From: Massilia sp. YIM B02769
GTDB lineage: Bacteria; Pseudomonadota; Gammaproteobacteria; Burkholderiales; Burkholderiaceae_D
Length of the DNA: 64,000 nucleotides
Reading direction: 5' to 3'
Assembly (NCBI RefSeq): GCF_030411995.1
Contig: NZ_JASNRC010000014.1
Span: 94,987-158,986, forward strand
Each line of letters opens with the position of its first letter. Position 1 is the first letter of the stretch. Positions 8,044-19,177 of this stretch are shown piece after piece. The translations under genes were made by a program, and so were the position numbers. The notes beneath the pieces were generated by a model. The model saw only the letters and a program-made list of their open reading frames with translations. It ran no database searches and was not told where the DNA came from.

Positions 8044-9246
8044 ATGCCAGCGCTCCGATTAAGCGGCTTCATCCGTAACAACATGGGGCCGATTCTGCAA
8101 GCCTGGGAAGATTTTGCGCGCACCATCGAACCACCCGCACTCACCATGGACGACAGCGAGTTGCGCGACCATGCGCGCCAGATGCTGCAGGCGATCAGCG
8201 CCGACCTGGCCATGCCGCAGTCCGAGCACGAGCGCTCCGCCAAGTCGCGCGGCCTCGGCAAGCGCGGGGAGGACGATACGGCCGCGGAAACCCATGCTGA
8301 GGCGCGCCTGCTGTCGGGCTACACCGTCGTCCAGCTGGTCTCCGAGTACCGCGCACTCCGTTCGAGCGTGCTGAGCCTGTGGGCGGAGGCCCTCCGCGGC
8401 GACGTCCACCCGACGCACATGGAAGACGTCACGAGATTCAACGAAGCCATCGACCAGGCCCTGGCCGAGTCGGTTGCGCGCTACGAGCTCATGGTCAAGC
8501 AGACCCAGAACATGTTCCTGGCCATCCTCGGCCACGATCTGCGTAATCCGCTGGGCACGGTGGTGACCGGATCGAGCTTCCTGATGCAAGCGCTCGACAT
8601 TCCACCGAAATACATCCTGGTGGCGACACGCATGTTCAACAGCGCCAGGCGCATGAGCAAGCTGATCAATGACCTGCTCGACTTCACGCGTACCCACCTT
8701 GGGCCAGGCATACCGATCCGCGTCAGGCAGGGCAGCCTGGCCGCTGTCTGCGAAGAGGTCGTCAACGAGTTACGCACCTCGCATCCTGAACAATTGATCG
8801 ACCTGACGATGCCATCGCATCTCGATGCGATCTTCGACGAAGGGCGCATGGCCCAGGTCCTGTCCAACCTGATCGGCAATGCCATCCAGTATGGCCGCCT
8901 GGAGACACCGGTCAGGGTGAGCATGCGTGCCAGCGGGGCCGATGTGATCATCGACGTTAACAATCAAGGAACACCTGTCGCGACCGAGAAGCTGGCGGCC
9001 GTGTTCGATCCGATGGTGCGCATCGCCGCCGGTGCACATGCCGCTGACGGCGATTCGGCCAGCAGCAACTACATCGAGCGAACCAGCCTGGGCATCGGCC
9101 TCTACATCTCGCGCCAGATCGTCCAGGCGCATGGCGGCACGATTTCCCTCGTCTCCACCCAGGCCGAAGGCACCACCTTTACCGTGACAATGCCGCGCCT
9201 GCCCAAGGGATTTGGCGATGCCGGCATACCTGCCTCCCAACAATGA
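8044..9246 (+). CDS. Sensor histidine kinase with RsbRD-like N-terminal domain
   Basis: A 400-residue soluble kinase. Residues of about 5-160 (NNMGPILQAWEDFARTI, LLSGYTVVQLVSEYRALR) resemble the helical globin-like RsbRD/RsbU N-terminal domain used for stress sensing. A HisKA domain with the phospho-histidine in AILGHDLRNPLG follows, then a HATPase (LSNLIGNAIQYG, GIGLYISRQIVQAHGG). No membrane segment is seen. The start at 8044 has AAAGG 7 bp upstream; an in-frame GTG at 8017 is possible. It overlaps the downstream receiver gene by 4 bp (ATGA). Confidence 0.9.
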   Translation: MPALRLSGFIRNNMGPILQAWEDFARTIEPPALTMDDSELRDHARQMLQAISADLAMPQSEHERSAKSRGLGKRGEDDTAAETHAEARLLSGYTVVQLVSEYRALRSSVLSLWAEALRGDVHPTHMEDVTRFNEAIDQALAESVARYELMVKQTQNMFLAILGHDLRNPLGTVVTGSSFLMQALDIPPKYILVATRMFNSARRMSKLINDLLDFTRTHLGPGIPIRVRQGSLAAVCEEVVNELRTSHPEQLIDLTMPSHLDAIFDEGRMAQVLSNLIGNAIQYGRLETPVRVSMRASGADVIIDVNNQGTPVATEKLAAVFDPMVRIAAGAHAADGDSASSNYIERTSLGIGLYISRQIVQAHGGTISLVSTQAEGTTFTVTMPRLPKGFGDAGIPASQQ

Positions 9247-9731
9247 AAGCCGCCATGCACACGTCCATAGACTACCGGCAGTACGCTGCCGGTTCCCGCT
9301 TTCCGCCCCCCGGATCGTCCGCACTGCTTGATGACGGCAAGGTGCCCTCATCCGCCTCCACGCCACGCAAGATCCTGGTGGTCGACGACGAACCCGACCT
9401 GGCCGACCTGGCAGGAGCATTGTTTTGCGGTCATGGGCTCGATGCCAGGATCGCCCATTCGGCGCAGGAGGCGCTCGCGATCCTCGGCACCGACCCCGAG
9501 ATCGATGCCGTTTTTTCCGATGTGATGATGCCGGGGATGAACGGCTTGCAGCTGGCGGAAACGATCCGGCACCTGTATCCGAAGGTGCACATCGTGCTGA
9601 CCACGGGCTTCATCTCGCCTTTGCTGGCGGAAACGCACAGCCAGCACTACCCCTGCGTCAGCAAGCCTTATCGCATCGAAGCAGTAATCGCGCTGTTCGA
9701 GTCGCGGCCTGGCAGCCAGGCAGGCAGCTGA
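9243..9731 (+). CDS. Single-domain response regulator
   Basis: A 162-residue protein. After about 40 unstructured residues comes one CheY-like receiver: acidic pocket VVDDEPD, phospho-acceptor aspartate in DAVFSDVMMPGMNG, threonine in VLTTGF and lysine in CVSKPYR. There is no output domain. It starts inside the stop codon of the kinase (ATGA), so the two form a pair; the receiver may act by protein contact or as a phosphate shuttle. The long N-terminal tail is unusual for a stand-alone receiver. Confidence 0.9.
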   Translation: MKAAMHTSIDYRQYAAGSRFPPPGSSALLDDGKVPSSASTPRKILVVDDEPDLADLAGALFCGHGLDARIAHSAQEALAILGTDPEIDAVFSDVMMPGMNGLQLAETIRHLYPKVHIVLTTGFISPLLAETHSQHYPCVSKPYRIEAVIALFESRPGSQAGS

Positions 9732-9861
9732 CGCCATGCAACGGCCGGGTCGCCTGCGCCTTGCGCGTCTGGCGCAGGGTTGGTGGTTCACGCGCCGCCG
9801 GACGCATGTCCTGTGACTGATTCCAGCATGCCGGAAGGATTCAGTGCTCCCCTGGTGACGG

Positions 9862-10302
9862 TCACTTTCTTATTTCGGTGTCGTCTGACGACACCACATG
9901 GCCATCGGCGGACTGGGGCGCCATGGCATGCAGGGGCTTTCCTGTCCGCTTGTCCACCAGTTCGGAATGGCGTTCGCCGTCCGCGTACAAATGCCGCTCG
10001 CCCCATTGACGCAGCGCCACGACAACCGGGAATAGGGACTTGCCCTGTTCGGTCAACACATATTCCTGGTAAGCGCTGCAGTCCGATGCGGGCCGGGTTG
10101 CGAGGATGCCCGCATCGACCAGCCGGCGTAGCCGATCGGACAGGATGTTGCGCGCCACCCCCAGGCTGCGCTGGAAGTCGCTAAACCGGCGCACGCCGTC
10201 GAATGCATCGCGCACGACAAGCAGGCTCCAGCGGTCGCCAACGACATCGACCGAGCGCGCAACCGGGCAGGGCTGCCCTTCCATGTTCTTGCGGCTGTTC
10301 AT
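9862..10302 (-). CDS. HxlR family transcriptional regulator
   Basis: A 146-residue winged-helix regulator. The HxlR hallmark is clear: CPVARSVDVVGDRWSLLVVRD, the recognition part FSDFQRSLGVARNILSDRLRRLV and a wing (YVLTEQGKSLFPVV). The C-terminal tail of about 30 residues is polar. The start at 10302 (MNSRKN) is one choice; MEGQPC at 10284 is another. It is divergent from the MFS transporter at 10399, and two palindromes in the shared spacer are likely binding sites, so it probably controls the pump. A cysteine near the N-terminus is often the redox or ligand sensor in this family. Confidence 0.9.
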   Translation of the reverse strand: MNSRKNMEGQPCPVARSVDVVGDRWSLLVVRDAFDGVRRFSDFQRSLGVARNILSDRLRRLVDAGILATRPASDCSAYQEYVLTEQGKSLFPVVVALRQWGERHLYADGERHSELVDKRTGKPLHAMAPQSADGHVVSSDDTEIRK

Positions 10303-10326
10303 TTCGAATACGGGTATCCACAGAAA

Positions 10327-10385
10327 TTGGTTGCATTTTAAAACCAATCTGGCTACGCTCCAACTGGTTTTGATTTGAAACCAGT
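10327..10385. promoter_or_regulatory. Paired palindromes, likely HxlR operators
   Basis: Two inverted repeats lie in the divergent spacer. The first (10327-10347) has arms TTGGTT/AACCAA. The second (10363-10385) has perfect 8-bp arms ACTGGTTT/AAACCAGT and ends just before the GAGGAGG ribosome binding site of the MFS gene. Both share the half-site TGGTT, so one dimeric regulator could bind both. Confidence 0.65.
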
Positions 10386-10398
10386 TTGAGGAGGCCGT

Positions 10399-11658
10399 AT
10401 GCAAGCCGATGCCACCACATCCGCTGTCCAGGTGAGCCTGCCGCCGACGCTGTCGCGTGGCGCCGTCCTGCTGTTTGCCTGCGCGAGCGGACTCAGTGTC
10501 GCCAACGTGTATTACGCGCAGCCGCTCCTCGACGCCCTGGCCAGGGATTTCTCCATCCCGCATGCCGCGATCGGTACAGTGGTCGGCGCCACGCAAGTGG
10601 GATGTGCGCTGGCGCTGGTGCTGCTCGTTCCCCTCGGCGACCTGCTCGACCGGCGGCGGCTGATGCTGGCGCAGGCCCTGATGCTGTCGGCCGTGCTGGC
10701 CTTCGTGGGACTGGCATGGTCGGCTGCGATGCTGCTGCTGGCCATGCTGCTGACCGGAGCCCTTGGCACCGCCATGACCCAGGGCCTCATCGCCTATGCC
10801 GCCAGTGCCGCATCGGAGAATGAACGGGGGAGGGTGGTGGGCGCCGCCCAGGGCGGTGTCTTTCTCGGCTTGCTGCTGGCGCGCGTGCTGGCGGGCGGCA
10901 TCAGCGATATCGGCGGCTGGCGCAGCGTGTATCTGTGCGCGGCGGCGGCCATGCTGGTACTCGCGCTGTTGCTGGGTTCGAGGCTGCCCCGCCTTGCGCT
11001 TGCGCCTGTGCCGCACCGCATGCATTACGTCCGCCTGATCGGCTCGACCTTCCTGCTGCTCCGGCAAGACCGTGTCCTGCAGGTCCGCGGCATGCTGGCA
11101 CTCCTGATGTTCGCCGTTTTCAACATCTTCTGGAGCACCATCGTCTTGCCGCTCAGCGCAGCACCGTATTCCTTCTCGCACACGGCAATCGGCGCCTTCG
11201 GCCTGGTGGGCGCCGCCGGTGCACTGGCCGCCGCACGCGCCGGACGCTGGGCCGACCAGGGCTTCGAACAAATCACCACGTTCGGCGCACTGGTGCTGCT
11301 GCTGGCTGCGTGGATACCCTTGTTCATGCTGGACATGTCGCTCTGGGCGCTCGTCATCGGCATCGTGCTGCTCGATCTGGGCGGGCAGGCGATCCACGTG
11401 ACGAACCAGAGCATGATCTTCCGGTCGCATGCGGATGGACACAGCCGCCTGGTCGCAGCCTACATGCTATTTTATGCGGCCGGCAGCGGCTTGGGCGCGT
11501 TGGCGACAACGGCCGTCTACGCAGCCGCCGGCTGGCAGGGCGTGTGCCTGCTCGGCGCCGGCGTGAGCGGGCTGGCACTGGCTTTCTGGGCAGCGAGCTT
11601 GCGGCTCGTCGTGCCTGGACAGGCGATCAGTGCCCCACGCTCTTCGAAAACAGGTTAA
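10399..11658 (+). CDS. MFS transporter, drug/metabolite efflux type
   Basis: A 419-residue major facilitator with about 12 hydrophobic segments. The loop 2-3 motif LLVPLGDLLDRRRLM is clear, as is the YYAQPLLDALARDF start typical of YgaY/DHA-type exporters. The start at 10399 has GAGGAGG 4-5 bp upstream. It lies divergent from an HxlR regulator with palindromic sites between them, which suggests regulated export of a toxic compound. The 3' end overlaps the convergent SMR gene by 32 bp. Confidence 0.92.
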   Translation: MQADATTSAVQVSLPPTLSRGAVLLFACASGLSVANVYYAQPLLDALARDFSIPHAAIGTVVGATQVGCALALVLLVPLGDLLDRRRLMLAQALMLSAVLAFVGLAWSAAMLLLAMLLTGALGTAMTQGLIAYAASAASENERGRVVGAAQGGVFLGLLLARVLAGGISDIGGWRSVYLCAAAAMLVLALLLGSRLPRLALAPVPHRMHYVRLIGSTFLLLRQDRVLQVRGMLALLMFAVFNIFWSTIVLPLSAAPYSFSHTAIGAFGLVGAAGALAAARAGRWADQGFEQITTFGALVLLLAAWIPLFMLDMSLWALVIGIVLLDLGGQAIHVTNQSMIFRSHADGHSRLVAAYMLFYAAGSGLGALATTAVYAAAGWQGVCLLGAGVSGLALAFWAASLRLVVPGQAISAPRSSKTG

Positions 11659-11968
11659 TCACCAGCACACCCGCAATGATCAGCCCCAGCCCGATCAGCG
11701 CCGGCAAGTCCAGGCTCTGTTTGTAGACCACCCAGCTGACGATCGAAATCAGGACGATTCCCACGCCCGACCAGATCGCATACGCGATCCCGGTCGGCAG
11801 CACCTTCAGGCTGAAGGTCAGCAGGTAGAACGAGGCGGCATAGCACCCGATGGTCAGCATGCTCGGCCACAGCCGCGTGAAATTGTCGGTGGCCTTCAGC
11901 GCCGTGGTGCCGATCACCTCGACGACGATGGCGAGGGCGAGGAAGAGGTAGCTTTGGGTCAGGGTCAT
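11627..11968 (-). CDS. SMR family multidrug efflux protein
   Basis: A 113-residue four-helix membrane protein of the small multidrug resistance family (EmrE/QacE type), which exports cationic compounds as an antiparallel dimer. The membrane-embedded glutamate lies in LALAIVVEVIGTTALK, and the signature YAIWSGVGIVLI is present. The start at 11968 (MTLTQSYLF) gives the normal length; an upstream in-frame start would add 17 atypical residues. Its C-terminal codons overlap the convergent MFS gene by 32 bp. Confidence 0.94.
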   Translation of the reverse strand: MTLTQSYLFLALAIVVEVIGTTALKATDNFTRLWPSMLTIGCYAASFYLLTFSLKVLPTGIAYAIWSGVGIVLISIVSWVVYKQSLDLPALIGLGLIIAGVLVINLFSKSVGH

Positions 11969-11981
11969 CGTATTCTTGAAA

Positions 11982-12006
11982 TAAAAAAGCGGCCCGCAGG
12001 CCGCTT
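11982..12006 (-). terminator. Terminator behind the DUF2147 gene
   Basis: On the minus strand GAAGCGGCCTGCGGGCCGC is followed by TTTTTTAT, a compact stem-loop and U-run 20 bp behind the stop codon at 12027. Confidence 0.8.
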
Positions 12007-12026
12007 CGGATGAAAACAATACCAGC

Positions 12027-12476
12027 TTACTGTTCGCGCTGCCAGACTTGCGAGCGGCCGAACATCGGTGCGCCGATATAGCCGCGCACTTCCAGCTGCT
12101 TGCCGCCTTCGCGCAGGGTGGCCTTGCTCTTGTAGACCTTGCCCTTTTTCGGGTCGAGGATTTCGCCGCCGGTGTATTCGTTGCCGTCCTTTTTCAGGCC
12201 CGAGACGATGGTCATGCCGATGATCGGCTGGTTCTTGCGCGAGTCTTCGCAGGCCACGCATTTCGGGTTCTGGTCCACGTTCGGTTCCAGGAACAGCTTT
12301 TCGATCTTGCCTTGCAGGGCGCCGTTTTCCTCGGTGATGCGCACCAGGGCTTTCGGCTTGCCGGTTTCGTCGTCGATGGTTTTCCAGAGGCCGACCGGCG
12401 AGGCGGTTTGGGCAAAGGCGGCGGCGGAAGTGAACAGCATGGCGGCCAGCAGGCCGGCTTTGGTCAGGGTAGGCAT
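12027..12476 (-). CDS. DUF2147 family exported protein
   Basis: A 149-residue protein with a signal peptide (MPTLTKAGLLAAMLFTSAAAFAQ). The rest matches the DUF2147 pattern: SPVGLWKTIDDETGKPKA, VRITEENGALQGKI, PIIGMTIVSGLKKDGNEY, GGEILDPKKGKVYKSK and LEVRGYIGAPMFGRSQVW. Two cysteines (KCVAC) probably form a disulfide. The function is not established; it is a periplasmic or secreted lipocalin-like protein in related genomes. It stands alone with its own terminator. Confidence 0.9.
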   Translation of the reverse strand: MPTLTKAGLLAAMLFTSAAAFAQTASPVGLWKTIDDETGKPKALVRITEENGALQGKIEKLFLEPNVDQNPKCVACEDSRKNQPIIGMTIVSGLKKDGNEYTGGEILDPKKGKVYKSKATLREGGKQLEVRGYIGAPMFGRSQVWQREQ

Positions 12477-12560
12477 CGGTGTGTCTCCATTGTTGGTTTC
12501 CTTGCGCGCAGTGTAGCAAACTGTCGGTGCGCCTTGGCAGCAAAAACGTTGCCGGATGTT

Positions 12561-12929
12561 TCAGGCGCCGTCCAGCTCCTGGCCCAGCATGATGCGGTGG
12601 CCGTCCACGGTGCGCAGGCCGAACTCGCGCATGCCCCAGGGTTCGTCCTGCGGCGCCTTGAAGATGTGGGCGCCGGCCGCGCCGGCGCGCGCATGCCAGG
12701 CATCGGCGTCGTCGACCACCAGGTAGGCAAACCAGGAATGGTCGCCCAGCTGCGCCGCCGGCGTCGCGTCCGGGGAGGCGCCGGCCATGATGCGGCAGCC
12801 ATCGCGCTCGAACATGCGCCAGCCCGGGTCACCCATCTCGTGGACCGTGAAGCCCAGGGCCTCGCAATAGAAGGCGGCCGAGCGTTCGAGGTCGGGCACG
12901 GCCAGCACATACATGTGATTGCGGATCAT
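12561..12929 (-). CDS. VOC (glyoxalase/bleomycin resistance) family protein
   Basis: A 122-residue protein with the paired beta-alpha-beta-beta-beta modules of the vicinal oxygen chelate fold: MYVLAVPDLERSAAFYCEALGFTVH at the start, WFAYLVVDDADAWHARA in the middle and MREFGLRTVDGHRIMLGQEL at the end. The C-terminal glutamate of the metal site (MLGQEL) is present. The start at 12929 has GGAGG just upstream. The specific substrate cannot be told. Confidence 0.9.
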   Translation of the reverse strand: MIRNHMYVLAVPDLERSAAFYCEALGFTVHEMGDPGWRMFERDGCRIMAGASPDATPAAQLGDHSWFAYLVVDDADAWHARAGAAGAHIFKAPQDEPWGMREFGLRTVDGHRIMLGQELDGA

Positions 12930-13079
12930 CGGCTTCCTCCAGCAAGGATCGAATCGGGCAGCGTACCGAGATCCAGCACGCACTTTGAAACACATCAATA
13001 TACGCCTGCTGCTCGTCCATAAGCTGGAAATCGAACACCCTGGGTTGTGCGTTCTCAAACCTTACATTGAGGAAATCCC

Positions 13080-13652
13080 ATGAATATCTTCAAATGGATG
13101 AGAAAACTACTTGCCGCAGCCGTCTTCATGCTCGGCGCCGGCGCCGCATCGGCCGCCATCGTCGTGATCGACTTCGACGAAATCGACGGCATCTACATCG
13201 ATTCGTACAGCGAATCCGGCTATAGTTTTGTCTCGCTCGAAACCGGCCCGGGAGGCGGGCACCTGCATCCGGGCGGCGGCAATTTGTGGCTGCACAGCCA
13301 GTACGGGTCCTCGCCCTACCAGATCAAGCGCGAGGACGGCATGAACTTCGATCTGCTCGGCTTCGAGTACCTGGGCGGAACCTCGACCTTCATTGCCGAT
13401 AACGGCGCAACCTACAACATCGTGGGCGAGGTGCCCCTGACCTTTGTCGAGCTGCCGGCCAGCTTCCAGAACGTGAACTACGTGAACTGGTACATGACCA
13501 CGCCCGATCCAGACGATATCTACGGCGAAGACTGGGCACGCATCGACAACGTCGTGACGCGGGTGCCGCCGGTACCGGAACCGGCGCATGCCGGTATGCT
13601 GGGGCTGGGGCTGGCTGCCCTGGCCGCGGCGCGCCGTTTGCGCAGAAAATAA
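13080..13652 (+). CDS. PEP-CTERM sorting domain protein
   Basis: A 190-residue exported protein. A signal peptide (AAAVFMLGAGAASAA) is followed by an acidic, glycine- and tyrosine-rich beta-type domain. It ends with the PEP-CTERM tripartite signal: VPEPAHAG, a hydrophobic stretch (MLGLGLAALAAA) and basic residues (RRLRRK). Such tails are cut by an exosortase during export to the surface or matrix. No exosortase gene lies in this window. GAGGAAAT precedes the start. Confidence 0.92.
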   Translation: MNIFKWMRKLLAAAVFMLGAGAASAAIVVIDFDEIDGIYIDSYSESGYSFVSLETGPGGGHLHPGGGNLWLHSQYGSSPYQIKREDGMNFDLLGFEYLGGTSTFIADNGATYNIVGEVPLTFVELPASFQNVNYVNWYMTTPDPDDIYGEDWARIDNVVTRVPPVPEPAHAGMLGLGLAALAAARRLRRK

Positions 13653-13657
13653 GGGCG

Positions 13658-13692
13658 AAAAAAAAGCGGTATGGCGCTTGCACGCCATACCG
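13658..13692 (-). terminator. Terminator of valS
   Basis: On the minus strand a stem GGTATGGCG/CGCCATACC is followed by eight T residues, about 20 bp behind the valS stop. On the plus strand it lacks a T-run, so it serves valS. Confidence 0.8.
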
Positions 13693-13712
13693 ATCAGGCC
13701 CGATGCAGACGC

Positions 13713-16511
13713 TTACGCTGCCTGCAGCTTGGCCAGTTGCTCCTGCATCTTGGCGAGGGTTGCCGAGAAGTTCGCCAGGCGTTCCTTCTCCTGCGCCACC
13801 ACGGCTGCCGGTGCGCGCGCGACGAAGCTCTCGCTCGACAGCTTGCCGCTTGCCTTGCCGATCTCGCCTTCCAGGCGCGCGATCTCTTTCGACAGGCGCT
13901 CGCGCTCGGCGGCGACGTCGATCTCGACCTTCAGCATCAGCTTGGTGGTGCCGACGATCGACACGGCGGCCGGCGATTCCGGCAGGGCGTCGACGATCTG
14001 CACTTCGGCCAATTTGCCGAGCGACTGGATAAACGGCGCGAAGCCGGCCATGTTGGCACGGTCATCCGCGTTGCCCGGTTCGACGATGAGCGGCACGCGC
14101 ACCGACGGCGACAGCTTCATCTCGCCGCGCAAATTGCGGGTGGCGTTGGTCAGGTCCTTCAGCTGGGCCATCCAGGCTTCGGCGCCTTCGTCGATCAGCG
14201 CTTCGTTGGCGATCGGGTAGGGCTGCAGCATGATCGAATCGCCGGTTTTGCCGGCCAGCGGCGCGATCGCCTGCCACAGCGCTTCGGTCACGAACGGGAT
14301 CACCGGATGCGCCAGGCGCAGGATCACTTCCAGCACGCGCAACAGCGTGTGGCGGGTGGCGCGCTGTTGCGCTTCCGTGCCCTGCTGGACCGTGACCTTG
14401 GCCACTTCCAGGTACCAGTCGCAGTACTCGTCCCAGACGAACTTGTAGATGGCGCTGGCGATGTTGTCGAAGCGGTAGTCCTCGAAGCCCTTCGCCACTT
14501 CCAGCTCCGCGCGGTTCATCAGCGAGATGATCCACTTGTCGGCCGGCGACAGGTCGGCCGGATCCGGCGCGCCGCAGTCCTTGCCTTCGGTGTTCATCAT
14601 CACGAAGCGCGTCGCGTTCCACAGCTTGTTGCAGAAGTTGCGGTAGCCTTCGGCGCGGCCGAGGTCGAAGTTGATGTTGCGGCCCAGCGAGGCGTAGCTG
14701 GCCATGGTGAAGCGCACGGCGTCGGTGCCGAACGCCGGAATCCCGGTCGGGAACTCCTTGCGCGTGGCCTTGGCGATTTTTTCCGCGGCGCGCGGGTCCA
14801 TCAGGCCTTGCGTACGCTTGGCCACCAGCGACTCGACGTCGATGCCGTCGATCAGGTCGATCGGGTCGAGGGTGTTGCCCTTCGACTTCGACATCTTCTG
14901 GCCCTGCGAATCGCGCACCAGGCCGTGCACGTAGACGGTCTCGAACGGCACCTTGCCGGTGAAGTGCGCGGTCATCATGACCATGCGCGCGACCCAGAAG
15001 AAAATGATGTCGAAACCGGTGACCAGCACCGACGACGGCAGGAACATCTTCATGTCCGGCGTTTCTTCCGGCCAGCCCATGGTCGAGAAGGGGACCAGGG
15101 CCGACGAGAACCAGGTGTCGAGCACGTCTTCGTCGCGGCGCAGTTCGCCCGTGATGCCTTGCGCGGCGGCCTTGGCCTTCGCTTCTTCCTCGTCGCGCGC
15201 GACGATGATGTTGCCCGCTTCGTCGAACCAGGCCGGGATGCGGTGGCCCCACCACAGCTGGCGCGAGATGCACCAGTCCTGGATGTTGCCCAGCCACTGG
15301 TTGTAGGTCGTGCTCCAGTTCTCGGGCACGAACTTGATTTCGCCATTGGCGACCTTTTCCAGCGCCACTTCGGTGATCGATTTACCGGGATTGAAGGTGC
15401 CTTCCGGCGCCGGCTTGGTCATGGCGACGAACCACTGGTCGGTCAGCATCGGCTCGATGACGACGCCGGTGCGGTCGCCGCGCGGGACCATCAGCTTGTG
15501 CGGCTTGATCTGTTCGAGGAAGCCTTGCGCTTCCAGGTCGGCGACGATCTGCTTGCGCGCGGCGAAGCGGTCCAGGCCCTGGTACTGGCTTGGCGCGTTC
15601 TCGTTGATCTTCGCGTCGAGCGTCATGATCGTGATCGGCGCCAGGCCCGCACGCTGGCCGACGGCGTAGTCGTTGAAGTCGTGCGCCGGCGTGATCTTCA
15701 CGCAGCCGGTGCCGAATTCCTTGTCGACATAGCTGTCGGCGATAATCGGGATTTCACGGTCGGTCAGCGGCAGCTTCAGCATCTTGCCGACCAGGCTTGT
15801 GTAGCGCTCGTCGGTCGGATCGACCGCCACGGCGACGTCGCCCAGCATGGTCTCGGGGCGGGTGGTGGCCACCGTCAGGCGTCCGGAACCGTCGGCCAGC
15901 GGGTACTGGATGTACCACATCGAGCCGTCTTCCTCGACCGAGTCGACTTCCAGGTCGGAGACGGCGGTGCCCAGCACCGGGTCCCAGTTGACCAGGCGCT
16001 TGCCGCGGTAGATCAGGCCTTGTTCGTACAGGCGCACGAAGACTTCGGACACGGTCTTCGAGCGGGTCTCGTCCATGGTGAAGTATTCGCGGTTCCAGTC
16101 GGCCGAGGCACCCAGGCGGCGCATCTGGCCGGTGATGGTGTTGCCCGACTTTTCCTTCCACTCCCAGACCTTCTTGATGAATTCGTCGCGGCCGAGGTCG
16201 TGGCGCGAGATCTTCTGCGCGTCCAGCTGGCGCTCGACCACGATCTGGGTGGCGATGCCGGCGTGGTCGGTGCCCGGGACCCAGGCGGTGTTATAGCCGC
16301 GCATGCGGTAGTAGCGCGTCAGGCCATCCATCACGGTCTGGTTGAACGCGTGGCCCATGTGCAGCGTGCCCGTCACGTTCGGCGGCGGCAGCTGGATGCT
16401 GAAGGCCGGTTTGTCGGCGTCGAGGGTGGCGGCGAAGTACCCGCGCTGTTCCCACTCGGCGCGCCAGTATTGTTCGATGTCGGCGGGCTCGAAAGACTTG
16501 GCTAATTCCAT
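13713..16511 (-). CDS. valS: Valyl-tRNA synthetase
   Basis: A 932-residue class Ia aminoacyl-tRNA synthetase charging tRNA-Val. The HIGH motif is HMGH (51-54, in [14 protein letters not shown]), the KMSKS loop is KMSKSKGN (from about residue 539), the editing domain shows [10 protein letters not shown] and DPTDERY, and a C-terminal coiled coil ([19 protein letters not shown]) follows the anticodon-binding domain. The start at 16511 (MELAKSFEP) matches the family; the frame stays open upstream by chance. It is monocistronic and ends at its own terminator. Confidence 0.97.
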   Translation of the reverse strand: MELAKSFEPADIEQYWRAEWEQRGYFAATLDADKPAFSIQLPPPNVTGTLHMGHAFNQTVMDGLTRYYRMRGYNTAWVPGTDHAGIATQIVVERQLDAQKISRHDLGRDEFIKKVWEWKEKSGNTITGQMRRLGASADWNREYFTMDETRSKTVSEVFVRLYEQGLIYRGKRLVNWDPVLGTAVSDLEVDSVEEDGSMWYIQYPLADGSGRLTVATTRPETMLGDVAVAVDPTDERYTSLVGKMLKLPLTDREIPIIADSYVDKEFGTGCVKITPAHDFNDYAVGQRAGLAPITIMTLDAKINENAPSQYQGLDRFAARKQIVADLEAQGFLEQIKPHKLMVPRGDRTGVVIEPMLTDQWFVAMTKPAPEGTFNPGKSITEVALEKVANGEIKFVPENWSTTYNQWLGNIQDWCISRQLWWGHRIPAWFDEAGNIIVARDEEEAKAKAAAQGITGELRRDEDVLDTWFSSALVPFSTMGWPEETPDMKMFLPSSVLVTGFDIIFFWVARMVMMTAHFTGKVPFETVYVHGLVRDSQGQKMSKSKGNTLDPIDLIDGIDVESLVAKRTQGLMDPRAAEKIAKATRKEFPTGIPAFGTDAVRFTMASYASLGRNINFDLGRAEGYRNFCNKLWNATRFVMMNTEGKDCGAPDPADLSPADKWIISLMNRAELEVAKGFEDYRFDNIASAIYKFVWDEYCDWYLEVAKVTVQQGTEAQQRATRHTLLRVLEVILRLAHPVIPFVTEALWQAIAPLAGKTGDSIMLQPYPIANEALIDEGAEAWMAQLKDLTNATRNLRGEMKLSPSVRVPLIVEPGNADDRANMAGFAPFIQSLGKLAEVQIVDALPESPAAVSIVGTTKLMLKVEIDVAAERERLSKEIARLEGEIGKASGKLSSESFVARAPAAVVAQEKERLANFSATLAKMQEQLAKLQAA

Positions 16512-16651
16512 GATGTGGCTGGTGTGTTTGGCGAAAACGATCATTATAGAGGAGGAGGGCGGGCGTGCGGTCGTGGCGTCGGTGGATTTTCGGCGTTCGG
16601 AGCGCGGCGGTTGGTGGCGCTGTTGCGTGTGCCTGTATCGGTTTTCATGAT

Positions 16652-16752
16652 CCGCGTGGGAACGGGGTGCCCACCATACGGAACGCGCCGGCGGCATAGC
16701 GGGCTTTTACACCGATGACGTCTCCCGTAGGGTGGGCTCTCGAGCCCACGCG
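16652..16752. repeat. REP pair between valS and the thi operon
   Basis: Two units in inverted orientation: 16652-16681 (CCGCGTGGG...CCCACCATACGG) and 16725-16752 (CCGTAGGGTGGGC...GCCCACGCG). The spacer is about 43 bp. It lies in the 535-bp valS/thiC spacer, which otherwise holds only the TPP riboswitch and its promoter region. Confidence 0.75.
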
Positions 16753-16884
16753 AATTCAAGACACCACAAACAGCACACGCAACAGCGCCACTAGCGCCCG
16801 CCTACCCTCACCAAATAACCCGCTCAATATTTATTTGCCAATCCCACCGCGCAAGCTATAATCCGCCCGCTGCCACAAGGCCGC

Positions 16885-18960
<2,076 letters not shown>

Positions 18961-18962
18961 GC

Positions 18963-19166
18963 ATGCTCGACATCGAACTCAATGGTGAGGCTTACCGCCT
19001 GCCGGCGGGCCAGACGCTGGCCGACCTGGTGCTGGCGCTCGGCGTCGGCAAGCAGGCCGTGGCGCTGGCCGTGAACCGGCACGTGGTGCCGCGCCAGCAG
19101 TGGAACGAACGCCTGTTGCAACAACAGGACCGGGTAGACATCGTGCGCGCCATCGGTGGCGGCTGA
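18963..19166 (+). CDS. thiS: Sulfur carrier protein ThiS
   Basis: A 67-residue ubiquitin-like sulfur carrier ending in the required Gly-Gly (AIGGG), which is thiocarboxylated before sulfur transfer to the thiazole synthase. Conserved parts are [29 protein letters not shown] and [12 protein letters not shown]. The start at 18963 has GAGG at a suitable distance; an in-frame ATG at 18957 overlaps the thiC stop. It is followed 11 bp later by thiG. No thiO or thiF is present in the cluster. Confidence 0.93.
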   Translation: MLDIELNGEAYRLPAGQTLADLVLALGVGKQAVALAVNRHVVPRQQWNERLLQQQDRVDIVRAIGGG

Positions 19167-19177
19167 AAGGACAAGCA

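Noticed and set aside
13671-16505. 944-codon open frame on the plus strand
   Set aside because: Exact antisense of valS, whose motifs are unmistakable. The composition is that of a shadow frame.
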